Below, in pieces: positions 17,347-24,437 of a stretch of DNA of 35,870 nt. Origin of the DNA: Gammaproteobacteria bacterium (GTDB taxonomy: Bacteria; Pseudomonadota; Gammaproteobacteria; Steroidobacterales; Steroidobacteraceae); contig RGUL01000019.1 of the NCBI GenBank assembly GCA_010027845.1, positions 1 through 35,870 of the forward strand, written 5' to 3'. The notes below the pieces were generated by a model. The model was given only the letters and a program-made list of their open reading frames with translations. It searched no databases and was not told where the DNA came from. Each line of letters opens with the position of its first letter. Position 1 is the stretch's first letter. Position numbers and translations under genes: made by a program.

Positions 17347-17951
17347 CCCGGCACCTCGACGAGTCGCAGCAACTTGCCGAAATCGTCGGTTTCGATGGTG
17401 ATTTCGACGGCCACGGGCCGAGTGCCGAGGCGCGCTTCGTCGGCGCGCGGCCATTGCGTCACCCATGTGCGATCGGTGCCTAGAAAACGCAAGTTTACGG
17501 CACGTACGCCGGTCACCAGTACGCGTCGACGCGGTTGAGTGCCTTGCGTGCGATCGAGCACGGGCCAGGCGATTCGCACCAGTTTGTCGCCCTCGAGTGC
17601 GTAGTCCACGCGCTCGAGACTGCCGCGTACGTCGGCGGCGAAACTCGTACGACCGCCGCGGGTGAGACTCACGAGCGTCGTACCGCGCGGATCGGCGCGG
17701 AATGCGGCTTCGCGTCCACGACCGAGCACGTCGCGTACCGCGCGACTGTCGACCTGCGACAAATCGCCGGCCAACAAGCGCATCGTGCGTTGCAAGTCGT
17801 CTATTCTTTGTTGTGCCGCATGCACGCGATCGCGATTCAGTAACACTTGATTGATGGCGCCGTAACCGAGCGTGAGCGCGATCGCCGTGATCACGCTCGC
17901 GACCAACACCTCGAGCAAAGTGAAGCCGCGTTGCTGCGAACGCGGCGTCAC
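17343..17951 (-). CDS. gspJ: Type II secretion minor pseudopilin GspJ
   Basis: The product is 202 residues from GTG 17951, which overlaps the gspI stop as GTGA. The leader reads VTPRSQQRG/FTLLEVLVASV with the prepilin peptidase site after Gly and Glu at +5. The rest has the GspJ pattern: a long N-terminal helix (RIDDLQRTMRLLAGDLSQVD), then LVSLTRGG and VDYALEGDKLVRIAWPVLDR beta strands. GspJ is part of the GspI-J-K tip complex. An ATG at 17975 is also in frame, but starting there would increase the overlap and lengthen the leader unnaturally. Confidence 0.9.
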   Translation of the reverse strand: MTPRSQQRGFTLLEVLVASVITAIALTLGYGAINQVLLNRDRVHAAQQRIDDLQRTMRLLAGDLSQVDSRAVRDVLGRGREAAFRADPRGTTLVSLTRGGRTSFAADVRGSLERVDYALEGDKLVRIAWPVLDRTQGTQPRRRVLVTGVRAVNLRFLGTDRTWVTQWPRADEARLGTRPVAVEITIETDDFGKLLRLVEVPG

Positions 17952-18370
17952 GGATTCACCGCGTTGATGTCCCAAGGATCACGGCCACTGCCCGCCGGTG
18001 CGAGCGATTCGCCGAGCGCACCCTGTCGTTCGGCCAGCCAATCGGTCGAGTCGGCGGCACGCACGCGCACTTCGATGCGCCATAAACCGGTGAACGCCGT
18101 CGGGCCAACTTTTTCCTCCCAGTGCCAACGTCGACCGGCCATTTCGACCTCGCCATCGGCGCTCGATTCTTTGAGGTTGGTGGCGCGCAGCACGCGTGTC
18201 TCGACGACGCGATTCATCGCCACCCAACCCGCGAAGGTGCGCTCGCGCACGCGATCGGCCGCGCGCGCCGCGGTATCGAGCGAACTCAGCACCGCGGCCG
18301 CGCCGACGGCGATCACCGCCAGCGCGACCAACACTTCGATCAGCGTGAACGCCCGAGTGTGCGCTCTCAT
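17948..18370 (-). CDS. gspI: Type II secretion minor pseudopilin GspI
   Basis: The product is 140 residues. The N-terminus MRAHTRA/FTLIEVLVALAVIAVG has the prepilin hydrophobic helix and Glu at +5, but the residue before the cleavage site is Ala where most prepilins have Gly. The globular part contains VAMNRVVETRVL, RRWHWEEKV and WRIEVRVRA, as in other GspI proteins. GspI nucleates the tip complex with GspJ and GspK. Both ends overlap neighbouring genes by 4 bp (ATGA with gspH, GTGA with gspJ). Confidence 0.9.
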   Translation of the reverse strand: MRAHTRAFTLIEVLVALAVIAVGAAAVLSSLDTAARAADRVRERTFAGWVAMNRVVETRVLRATNLKESSADGEVEMAGRRWHWEEKVGPTAFTGLWRIEVRVRAADSTDWLAERQGALGESLAPAGSGRDPWDINAVNP

Positions 18371-18915
18371 GGCTGCGTTTTACCGCTGCTCGAAGTGCCA
18401 GGGCCCGTGCGTCGCAGTCCACCATCGACATCCGGTGCGACATTTTCGGTCGCCGGATCGCCGCTGCGCGCGAGTCGCACTTCGAAGGCCGTGAATTCGC
18501 CGTCCGAGCCGACGCCGATTTGCGGCACCTCGATTTTGTCGCGCAACACCACTTCGCGACCCTCGAGCAAAAGTTTCAACTCCACGCCTGCGGGCAGGGC
18601 ATGGCGCTTCAATTCCGTATCGTCGCTATCCACCCACGTCATGCGATCGAAATCGAACGTCGCGAACCGATATTCGTCGCGACGCACGATCGCACCATAG
18701 GGGCGCGCCTCGATCTCGGCGCGCTCACGGGCGATACCGAGTCGTGCGGTGAAACGATTCGCTTCGTCCTCGAGCAAATGATCACGACCGACGACGCCGG
18801 TCGCGAGCACGATCGCGCCGATCATGAGTCCGATGATGGTGATGACCACGAGCATTTCGACGAGCGTGAACCCGTCGTATGAACGATATGAGCTGCGGTC
18901 GACTTGCCGCTTCAG
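18367..18915 (-). CDS. gspH: Type II secretion minor pseudopilin GspH, probable CTG start
   Basis: The frame contains the prepilin signature YDG/FTLVEMLVVITIIGLMIGA, but the first ATG lies inside it (18855, the Met of LVEML). Starting there would remove the cleavage site and the start of the helix. Between that point and the upstream stop there is no ATG, GTG or TTG. CTG at 18915-18913 gives a 15-residue basic leader (KRQVDRSSYRSYDG after Met) and overlaps the gspG stop as CTGA, the same geometry as the six downstream junctions. With this start the product is 182 residues. The body has FTARLGIARERAEIEARPYG and FDFDRMTWV, as in other GspH proteins. GspH joins the minor pseudopilins to the GspG shaft. 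Confidence 0.85.
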   Translation of the reverse strand: MKRQVDRSSYRSYDGFTLVEMLVVITIIGLMIGAIVLATGVVGRDHLLEDEANRFTARLGIARERAEIEARPYGAIVRRDEYRFATFDFDRMTWVDSDDTELKRHALPAGVELKLLLEGREVVLRDKIEVPQIGVGSDGEFTAFEVRLARSGDPATENVAPDVDGGLRRTGPGTSSSGKTQP

Positions 18916-19364
18916 TCGCCGGTGTTCCAGTTGGTGAGATTGTCGCGATCGGCGTCGGGCGAGCCCTCTTGGCCGTCGGGACCTAGCGAATAAAGGTCGT
19001 ATTCGCGGCCGTGCGTTCCGGGAAATTGGTAGCGATAGACGTTACCCCACGGATCGCGCGACACCTTGGCGAGATAGCCACCCGCGCGCCAATTGCGAAT
19101 CGCGGGATCTTCCGGTTTGACGATCAAGGCATTGAGACCTTGCAGCGTGCTCGGGTAGCGAGCGTTGTCGAGCCGAAACATCGAGAGCGCGGTTTCGATC
19201 GCCTGCAGATCGCCACGCGCTTTGGTGATGCGTGCCTCGTCGACGCGATCGAGTACGCGCGGCACGATGAACGCCGCAAGCAGGGCGATGATGACGACCA
19301 CCACCATGATTTCGATCAACGTGAAACCGCGGCTCGGGCGGCGCGGGCGAGCGTTGCGTAGCAT
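18912..19364 (-). CDS. gspG: Type II secretion major pseudopilin GspG
   Basis: The product is 150 residues from ATG 19364. The leader MLRNARPRRPSRG/FTLIEIMVVVVIIALLAAFI shows the prepilin cleavage site after Gly and Glu at +5. Diagnostic GspG segments follow: DLQAIETALSMFRLDNARYPS, LNALIVKP, GGYLAKVSRDPWGNVYRY and the C-terminal YDLYSLGPDGQEG loop that binds calcium in known GspG. It forms the pseudopilus shaft that pushes substrates through the secretin. It is the first gene of the minus-strand block, so gspC, D, E and F must lie elsewhere. Upstream ATG options would extend into the fabD promoter and were rejected. Confidence 0.95.
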   Translation of the reverse strand: MLRNARPRRPSRGFTLIEIMVVVVIIALLAAFIVPRVLDRVDEARITKARGDLQAIETALSMFRLDNARYPSTLQGLNALIVKPEDPAIRNWRAGGYLAKVSRDPWGNVYRYQFPGTHGREYDLYSLGPDGQEGSPDADRDNLTNWNTGD

Positions 19365-19453
19365 GGGGTGATGATAGCAAAGGCGGCCGTCGCGGCGGCC
19401 GAGTGGGGGTCGTATACTGCGCGCTTCTTGTCCCTTACGAGTCGCGACGCACG
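19365..19453. promoter_or_regulatory. Divergent intergenic region between gspG and fabD
   Basis: This 89-base space must carry promoters for both the leftward gsp block and the rightward fab cluster. TATACT at 19413-19418 is a good -10 candidate for fabD (41 bases from its ATG), but no convincing -35 is seen at the right distance. A GC-rich inverted repeat (GGCGGCCGTCGCGGCGGCCG around 19382-19401) lies between the two genes. No clear -10 for gspG was found. Confidence 0.35.
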
Positions 19454-20383
19454 ATGACATCGGCTTTCCTGTTCCCGGGCCAGGGCTCGCAATCGGTCGG
19501 GATGCTTGGTGAGCTCGCCGCGCAGCAGCCGCTGGTACGCGAGACCTTCGACGAAGCGTCGACCGTGCTGGGTTACGATCTTTGGCAGTTGGCGAGCGAA
19601 GGTCCGGCGGAACGTTTGGCGCTCACCGAAATCACCCAACCGGTCATGCTGGTCGCGGGCGTGGCGACTTGGCGCGTGTGGTGCGCTGCGAGCAGCGCAC
19701 GCCCGACTTGGGTCGCCGGCCACAGCTTGGGGGAATTCACGGCGTTGGTCGCCGCGGGCGTGCTCGATTATCGCGACGCCGTCGATCTGGTGCGATTCCG
19801 CGGCGAAGTCATGCGCGACGCGGTGCCGAACGGCGCCGGTGGCATGGCGGCAGTACTCGGCCTGAGCGACGCCGACATCGAAGCGGCCTGCGCAGAGGCT
19901 GCGCAAGGTGAAGTGGCCGAAGCCGTCAATTTCAATGCACCGGGGCAGGTGGTGATCGCGGGTCATGCGACGGCACTCGCGCGGGCGATCGAAACTGCCA
20001 AAGCGCGTGGCGCGAAGCGGGCGTTGCCGTTGCCGATCAGCGTGCCGTGTCACAGTTCGTTGATGCGACCTGCCGCAGAACGTTTGCGCGAGCGCCTGCG
20101 GTCGTCAGCCTTTGCCGCGCCAAGCATTCGCTTCATGAGTTCCGTCGATGCGCGCGAATATCGCGACCCTGAAGCGATTCGCGATTTGCTCTATCGCCAA
20201 CTCGCCTCGCCGGTACGTTGGGTGCACACCGTTCAAGCCTTGATGGCTGCGGGCGTCGAGCGCTTCGTTGAGTGTGGGCCGGGCAAAGTTTTGGCGGGAC
20301 TCGGACGTCGTATCGACAAAAATCCCGCCGTCTCGCACGTTGCGCTCGAAGACTCGGCCGCGCTCGCGGCAGCGCTCGCATGA
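19454..20383 (+). CDS. fabD: Malonyl-CoA:ACP S-malonyltransferase FabD
   Basis: The product is 309 residues, the usual length. It begins MTSAFLFPGQGSQSVGML, the FabD N-terminal signature. GHSLGEF places the nucleophile at Ser91; Arg116 in VRFRGEVM and His200 in SVPCHSSLM complete the malonyl-binding and catalytic set. FNAPGQVVIAG is also typical. The enzyme loads malonyl groups from CoA onto ACP in the cytosol. Start ATG 19454 was chosen because the FabD signature begins there; upstream in-frame codons are in the promoter. The stop overlaps fabG by 4 bp. fabH is not present just upstream. Confidence 0.96.
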   Translation: MTSAFLFPGQGSQSVGMLGELAAQQPLVRETFDEASTVLGYDLWQLASEGPAERLALTEITQPVMLVAGVATWRVWCAASSARPTWVAGHSLGEFTALVAAGVLDYRDAVDLVRFRGEVMRDAVPNGAGGMAAVLGLSDADIEAACAEAAQGEVAEAVNFNAPGQVVIAGHATALARAIETAKARGAKRALPLPISVPCHSSLMRPAAERLRERLRSSAFAAPSIRFMSSVDAREYRDPEAIRDLLYRQLASPVRWVHTVQALMAAGVERFVECGPGKVLAGLGRRIDKNPAVSHVALEDSAALAAALA

Positions 20384-21117
20384 GTGCGTTACACGGTCAA
20401 ATCGCGCTCGTCACCGGCGCCTCGCGTGGCATCGGCCGCGCCATCGCCGAAACGCTGGTCGCGGCGGGTGCGCGCGTGATCGGTACCGCGACCACCGATA
20501 CGGGCGCCGCGGCGATCTCGGCCTGGCTCGGCGCGAACGGCCGCGGCGCAGTGGTGGACGTTTCGAACGCCGCATCGGTCGATGCGTTACTCGCCGATCT
20601 CGAGGCTCGCGGTGAATCGCCCGGCATTCTCGTCAACAACGCCGGTATCACCCGCGACGGGTTGCTGCTGCGCATGAAGCCCGAAGATTGGGATCAAGTG
20701 CTCGCCACGAACTTGACCTCGGTGTTCCGGCTCTCGCGCGGTTGTCTCAAGCACATGATGAAGCAGCGTCACGGGCGCATCGTGTCGATCACCTCAATCG
20801 TTGGTTCGATCGGCAATGCCGGCCAGGCGAATTACGCCGCGGCGAAGGCGGGCTTGATCGGCTTCACCAAGTCGTTGGCGCGCGAGGTCGCTAGTCGCAA
20901 CATCACCGTCAACGCCGTAGCGCCCGGTTTCATTGACACCGACATGACGCGCGCACTCGACGACACGCAGCGAGCGACGCTCGCCGCCGGCATTCCTTTG
21001 GGGAGGCTCGGCGAGCCAGCGGACATCGCCGCTGCCGTGCTTTATCTGGTCGCACCGTCCGGCGCGTACCTCACGGGTCAGACCCTGCACGTCAACGGTG
21101 GCATGTACATGCCGTGA
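20380..21117 (+). CDS. fabG: 3-oxoacyl-ACP reductase FabG
   Basis: The product is 245 residues from ATG 20380 (ATGA overlap with fabD). It is a short-chain dehydrogenase: nucleotide motif VTGASRGIGRAIAE (11-24), LVNNAGITRD (84-93), catalytic Asn111, Ser139 (ITSIVG), Tyr152 and Lys156 (NYAAAKAG). The end GQTLHVNGGMYM is the FabG C-terminal signature. It reduces 3-oxoacyl-ACP with NADPH in fatty-acid elongation. Position between fabD and acpP supports the name over a generic SDR. Confidence 0.96.
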   Translation: MSALHGQIALVTGASRGIGRAIAETLVAAGARVIGTATTDTGAAAISAWLGANGRGAVVDVSNAASVDALLADLEARGESPGILVNNAGITRDGLLLRMKPEDWDQVLATNLTSVFRLSRGCLKHMMKQRHGRIVSITSIVGSIGNAGQANYAAAKAGLIGFTKSLAREVASRNITVNAVAPGFIDTDMTRALDDTQRATLAAGIPLGRLGEPADIAAAVLYLVAPSGAYLTGQTLHVNGGMYMP

Positions 21118-21278
21118 CCGGCCGAATTTCGGACCGCATATCGGACAATTTTTCGATAAAAATCAAACTAGTTAGGTCTGCTTCGGTGGCGTAAGGGCGG
21201 GGCTTCCCGTAGAATTGACCGTCCGCCCGGAGGGGTCCGCGCGGCCGAAACAGGTCTCTCGATGAGGACGTACAAGAG
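21118..21278 (+). promoter_or_regulatory. fabG-acpP intergenic region with possible acpP promoter
   Basis: This 161-base region holds an AT-rich part (21146-21175) with an inverted repeat ATTTTT-CGAT-AAAAAT (21148-21163), then a GC-rich part. TAGAAT at 21210-21215 is a plausible -10, with only a weak -35 (around 21187). The last 60 bases should by comparison with other bacteria contain the first codons of acpP, but no N-terminal ACP sequence is found in any frame. GATGAGGAC at 21261-21269 contains a usable ribosome-binding site ten bases before the ATG of the short ACP frame. Confidence 0.4.
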
Positions 21279-21425
21279 ATGATCGGCGCCGACTCGCTCG
21301 ACACCGTCGAACTCGTGATGGCTCTCGAAGAGGAATTCGAAACCGAAATTCCCGACGAGGACGCCGAGAAGATTACGACCGTCCAACAAGCCATCGATTA
21401 CGTCAACGCACGCCGTAAGGCCTGA
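21279..21425 (+). CDS. acpP: Acyl carrier protein, C-terminal 48 residues only (truncated or disrupted acpP)
   Basis: ATG 21279 opens a 48-residue frame that reads [20 protein letters not shown], then [19 protein letters not shown], then DYVNARRKA. It matches residues 31-78 of E. coli ACP almost perfectly, including the DSL motif whose serine carries 4'-phosphopantetheine. Residues 1-30 (helix I and the first loop) are absent. The frame is open upstream only to TGA 21216-21218, has no other start codon, and codes for nothing ACP-like there. A second ATG at 21262, with AGG 7 bases upstream, gives only six codons. Position between fabG and fabF proves this is the acpP locus. It may be a pseudogene, a real deletion or an assembly error. 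Its product should not fold as a normal four-helix ACP. Confidence 0.75.
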   Translation: MIGADSLDTVELVMALEEEFETEIPDEDAEKITTVQQAIDYVNARRKA

Positions 21426-21454
21426 GGGCCTCACGCGCCGGTGATGAGGACCGC

Positions 21455-22702
21455 TTGAGCAAGCGTCGCGTCGTCGTAACCGGCCTCGGCATCATCTCTC
21501 CCCTCGGGAGCAGCATCGATACCGCTTGGGCTGCGGCATTGCGTGGCGCGAGCGGCATCGGCCTCATTTCCCGTTTCGACACCAGCCAGTTCGCCACCCG
21601 AATCGGCGGTGCGGTACGCGACTTCGACGTCGCGCAATACATTCCCGCCAAAGAAGCGCGTCGCATGGACGAGTTCATGCATTACGGCGTCGCGGCGGGC
21701 ATCCAAGCGGTTACCGATTCCGGTGCCGATTTCTCGCGACTCGATCCGGAACGTTGCGGGGTCGTGAGCGGCTCTGGCATCGGCGGCCTCTCGACCATCG
21801 AAGGCGAATACGACACGTTTCTCGCCGCCCAAAGCCCGCGGAAGATATCGCCGTTCTTCATTCCCTCGTCGATCATCAACATGATCTCGGGGCATCTGTC
21901 GATCCGGTACGGCCTCAAAGGTCCGAACCTCGGCGTGGTGACGGCGTGCACGACCTCGACGCACGCGATCGGTCTAGCGATGCGCACGATTCAATATGGC
22001 GATGCCGATTGGATGCTGGCCGGTGGTGGCGAGATGTCGACCACGCGACTCGGCATCGGCGGTTTCTCGCAGGCGAAAGCGCTGTCGACCCGCAACGACG
22101 ATCCGCAAGCGGCCTCGCGGCCCTGGGATCGCGATCGCGACGGTTTCGTCGCCGCGGACGGCGGCGGCGCAATCGTGGTCGAAGAACTGGAGCACGCGAA
22201 GCGCCGCGGCGCACGAATTTACGCCGAGCTCGTCGGCTTCGGTATGAGTGGCGATGCCTACCACATCACCGCGCCGCCGGAAGACGGCGCGGGCGCGCGA
22301 CTCGCGATGAGCAACGCGTTGCGCGATGCGGCGATGGCGCCCGATGCAGTTCAATATTTAAATGCCCACGCGACTTCGACCTTGCTGGGCGACCGCGCCG
22401 AAACGACGGCGATCAAACACGCTTTCGGGGCGCACGCGGCGCGACTTGCAGTGAGTTCGACGAAATCGATGACCGGACATTTGTTAGGTGCTGCAGGCGT
22501 GGTCGAGGCCGTGTTCAGCATCCTCGCGATTCGTGATCAAGTCGCGCCGCCGACGATCAATCTTGCCAATCCGGACCCGGAGTGCGATCTCGATTACGTG
22601 CCGAACGTCGCGCGCGCAATGAAAATCGACGTCGCAGTGTCGAATTCGTTCGGCTTCGGCGGCACCAACGGCACGCTGGTCTTCCGGCGCTACGCCGACT
22701 GA
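21455..22702 (+). CDS. fabF: Beta-ketoacyl-ACP synthase II FabF
   Basis: The product is 415 residues, starting at TTG 21455 ([18 protein letters not shown]) with GAGGA a few bases upstream; no ATG or GTG is available. The thiolase-fold catalytic set is present: Cys165 in [10 protein letters not shown], His305 in NAHATST, Lys337 in STKSMTGH and His342. [15 protein letters not shown] is the FabF C-terminal signature. It condenses malonyl-ACP with acyl-ACP in chain elongation. Two motif changes are visible: [11 protein letters not shown] where FabF normally has NAHGTSTPxGD, and [11 protein letters not shown] where GDGAGxLVLEE is usual. Length and the rest of the sequence are normal, so it is probably active. 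Confidence 0.94.
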   Translation: MSKRRVVVTGLGIISPLGSSIDTAWAAALRGASGIGLISRFDTSQFATRIGGAVRDFDVAQYIPAKEARRMDEFMHYGVAAGIQAVTDSGADFSRLDPERCGVVSGSGIGGLSTIEGEYDTFLAAQSPRKISPFFIPSSIINMISGHLSIRYGLKGPNLGVVTACTTSTHAIGLAMRTIQYGDADWMLAGGGEMSTTRLGIGGFSQAKALSTRNDDPQAASRPWDRDRDGFVAADGGGAIVVEELEHAKRRGARIYAELVGFGMSGDAYHITAPPEDGAGARLAMSNALRDAAMAPDAVQYLNAHATSTLLGDRAETTAIKHAFGAHAARLAVSSTKSMTGHLLGAAGVVEAVFSILAIRDQVAPPTINLANPDPECDLDYVPNVARAMKIDVAVSNSFGFGGTNGTLVFRRYAD

Positions 22703-22746
22703 GTCGCCACCTCGCATCGCGGTGCGCCGCCGCATAGACTGCCGAC

Positions 22747-23778
22747 GTGCGCCGTTTACGCCAGTTCCTGTTCGTCATGTTGTCGCTCGCCGTGGTCGGC
22801 TACGGTGGCTGGCAGTGGCTCGTGCGCGAGGTGTCGAAGCCGGGCGCCCACACCGAAGCGGTGCGCATCAACGTGCGTAAGGGCGACGGCCTGCGCCAAG
22901 TTTTGACGACGCTCGCGTCCCGTGGTCTGGTCGCGAGGCCGCGCGCGGTCGAGTTTTGGGTGCGCGTTGCGAATCCCGGTTTGCAGTTGAAGGCGGGGCG
23001 CTACGAAATCGGGCCCGCCGAGAGCGTGCGCGACATCTTGGCGCAGATCGACGCGGGTCGCGTGCTGCTCGAATCGATCACGATCATCGAGGGTTCGCGC
23101 TTTGCAGATTTTCGGGCGGCCCTCGAAGCGCATTCTGAAATCGAACAAACGTTGCGCGGTTTGGACGATCGCGACGTGATGTGGCGCGTGAGCGGACGAC
23201 CGCTGCACCCCGAGGGACGATTTTTCCCCGACACTTATCGCTTCGCAGCCGGCACGACCGATCTGGAAATTTTGATCACGGCCTATCGCAAGATGGACGC
23301 CTTGCTCGACGGTTTGTGGGCCGAGCGTGCCGCCGATCTGCCGCTCGATGCGCCCGAGGACGCGTTGATCCTCGCTTCCATCGTCGAGAAAGAAACGGCG
23401 GTCGCGAGCGAACGACCACGCGTGGCGGGTGTATTCGTGAGTCGCTTGCGTAAAGGTATGCGGCTGCAAACCGATCCGACGGTGATCTATGGATTGGGCG
23501 CCGCGTACGACGGTGATATCCGTACGCGCGATTTACGCACCGACGGGCCGTACAACACCTACACGCGAGCCGGCCTGCCGCCGACACCGATCGCGCTGCC
23601 GGGCGAAGCGGCCTTGCGCGCCGCGCTGCGTCCGGAAGTGACGGGCGATCTTTATTTCGTCGCCAGCGATGCCGGTGACGGCTCGCACCATTTCTCGCGC
23701 ACCTATGCCGAGCATGAAAAAGCCGTCGCGCGTTGGCTCGCACACGCCAAAACACCGAAGCCCGCGGAGAAGAAATGA
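22747..23778 (+). CDS. mltG: Endolytic murein transglycosylase MltG
   Basis: The product is 343 residues from GTG 22747. A single N-terminal membrane segment (FLFVMLSLAVVGYGGWQWLV) precedes a LysM-like part (IRINVRKGDGLRQVLTTLAS) and the YceG/MltG catalytic domain: GRFFPDTYRFAAGT, ALILASIVEKETAV with the catalytic Glu, LQTDPTVIYGLG, and NTYTRAGLPPTPIALPG. MltG cleaves nascent glycan strands at the inner membrane and sets their length. In many gammaproteobacteria pabC lies between fabF and mltG; here it is absent. The stop overlaps tmk by 4 bp (ATGA). Confidence 0.94.
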   Translation: MRRLRQFLFVMLSLAVVGYGGWQWLVREVSKPGAHTEAVRINVRKGDGLRQVLTTLASRGLVARPRAVEFWVRVANPGLQLKAGRYEIGPAESVRDILAQIDAGRVLLESITIIEGSRFADFRAALEAHSEIEQTLRGLDDRDVMWRVSGRPLHPEGRFFPDTYRFAAGTTDLEILITAYRKMDALLDGLWAERAADLPLDAPEDALILASIVEKETAVASERPRVAGVFVSRLRKGMRLQTDPTVIYGLGAAYDGDIRTRDLRTDGPYNTYTRAGLPPTPIALPGEAALRAALRPEVTGDLYFVASDAGDGSHHFSRTYAEHEKAVARWLAHAKTPKPAEKK

Positions 23779-24437
23779 GACGCGGGCGATTCATCACGCT
23801 CGAAGGTATTGAGGGCGCGGGCAAGTCGACCGTGGTCGCTGCGCTCGCTGCAGCGATTCGAGCGCGGGGGCTCGAAGTCGTCACGACGCGCGAGCCGGGC
23901 GGCACGCCGCTCGCCGAGCGGTTGCGCGAGACGGTGCTGCAGCGCGGTAGCGAACACGTTGCGCCCGAAACCGAAACGCTGTTGATGTTCGCATCACGAG
24001 CCGTGCATCTCGACAACCTCGTGCGGCCGGCACTCGCGCGTGGTGCGTGGGTGGTGTGCGACCGCTTCACCGATGCGACTCGCGCTTACCAAGGCGGCGG
24101 TCGCGGCGTCGATCGAACGTTCATCGAGTCGATGGCACGGGTGATCCATCGCGACACCGAGCCCGATTTGACCTTGTTGCTCGACTTACCAGTGGCAATC
24201 GGACTGGAGCGTGCGCGCCGCCGGCGTATGGCAGCGGGCGAGACGGTCGCTGATCGCTTCGAGAGCGAATCGCTGGAATTCTTTGCTCGAGTGCGGGCGC
24301 GCTATCTGGAAATCGCGGCCGCCGAGCCGCAGCGCGTGCGGTTGCTCGACGCGACGCAGTCGGCGGCACAAGTCGCCGCCGCCGCGGTCGCCGTCCTCGA
24401 GACGCTCACCGCGGGCGACGGGTCGGGGTCTAAATGA
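23775..24437 (+). CDS. tmk: Thymidylate kinase (dTMP kinase)
   Basis: The product is 220 residues. The P-loop is FITLEGIEGAGKST (6-19), followed by TTREPGGTPLAE, the TMP-binding loop. VVCDRFTDATRAYQGGGRG carries the DR motif that activates the phosphate, and the basic LID RARRRRMAAGE precedes DRFESESLEFF. It phosphorylates dTMP to dTDP. ATG 23775 overlaps the mltG stop (ATGA), and its stop overlaps holB in the same way. In-frame starts upstream lie inside mltG. Confidence 0.95.
   Translation: MRRGRFITLEGIEGAGKSTVVAALAAAIRARGLEVVTTREPGGTPLAERLRETVLQRGSEHVAPETETLLMFASRAVHLDNLVRPALARGAWVVCDRFTDATRAYQGGGRGVDRTFIESMARVIHRDTEPDLTLLLDLPVAIGLERARRRRMAAGETVADRFESESLEFFARVRARYLEIAAAEPQRVRLLDATQSAAQVAAAAVAVLETLTAGDGSGSK

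Noticed and set aside
17347-17466. N-terminal extension of the gspK frame
   Set aside because: It would bury the prepilin leader behind 40 basic residues and overlap gspJ; ATG 17346 is preferred.
21526-22536. 336-codon second plus-strand frame inside fabF
   Set aside because: Out-of-frame shadow with very high Arg content; FabF motifs are all in the other frame.
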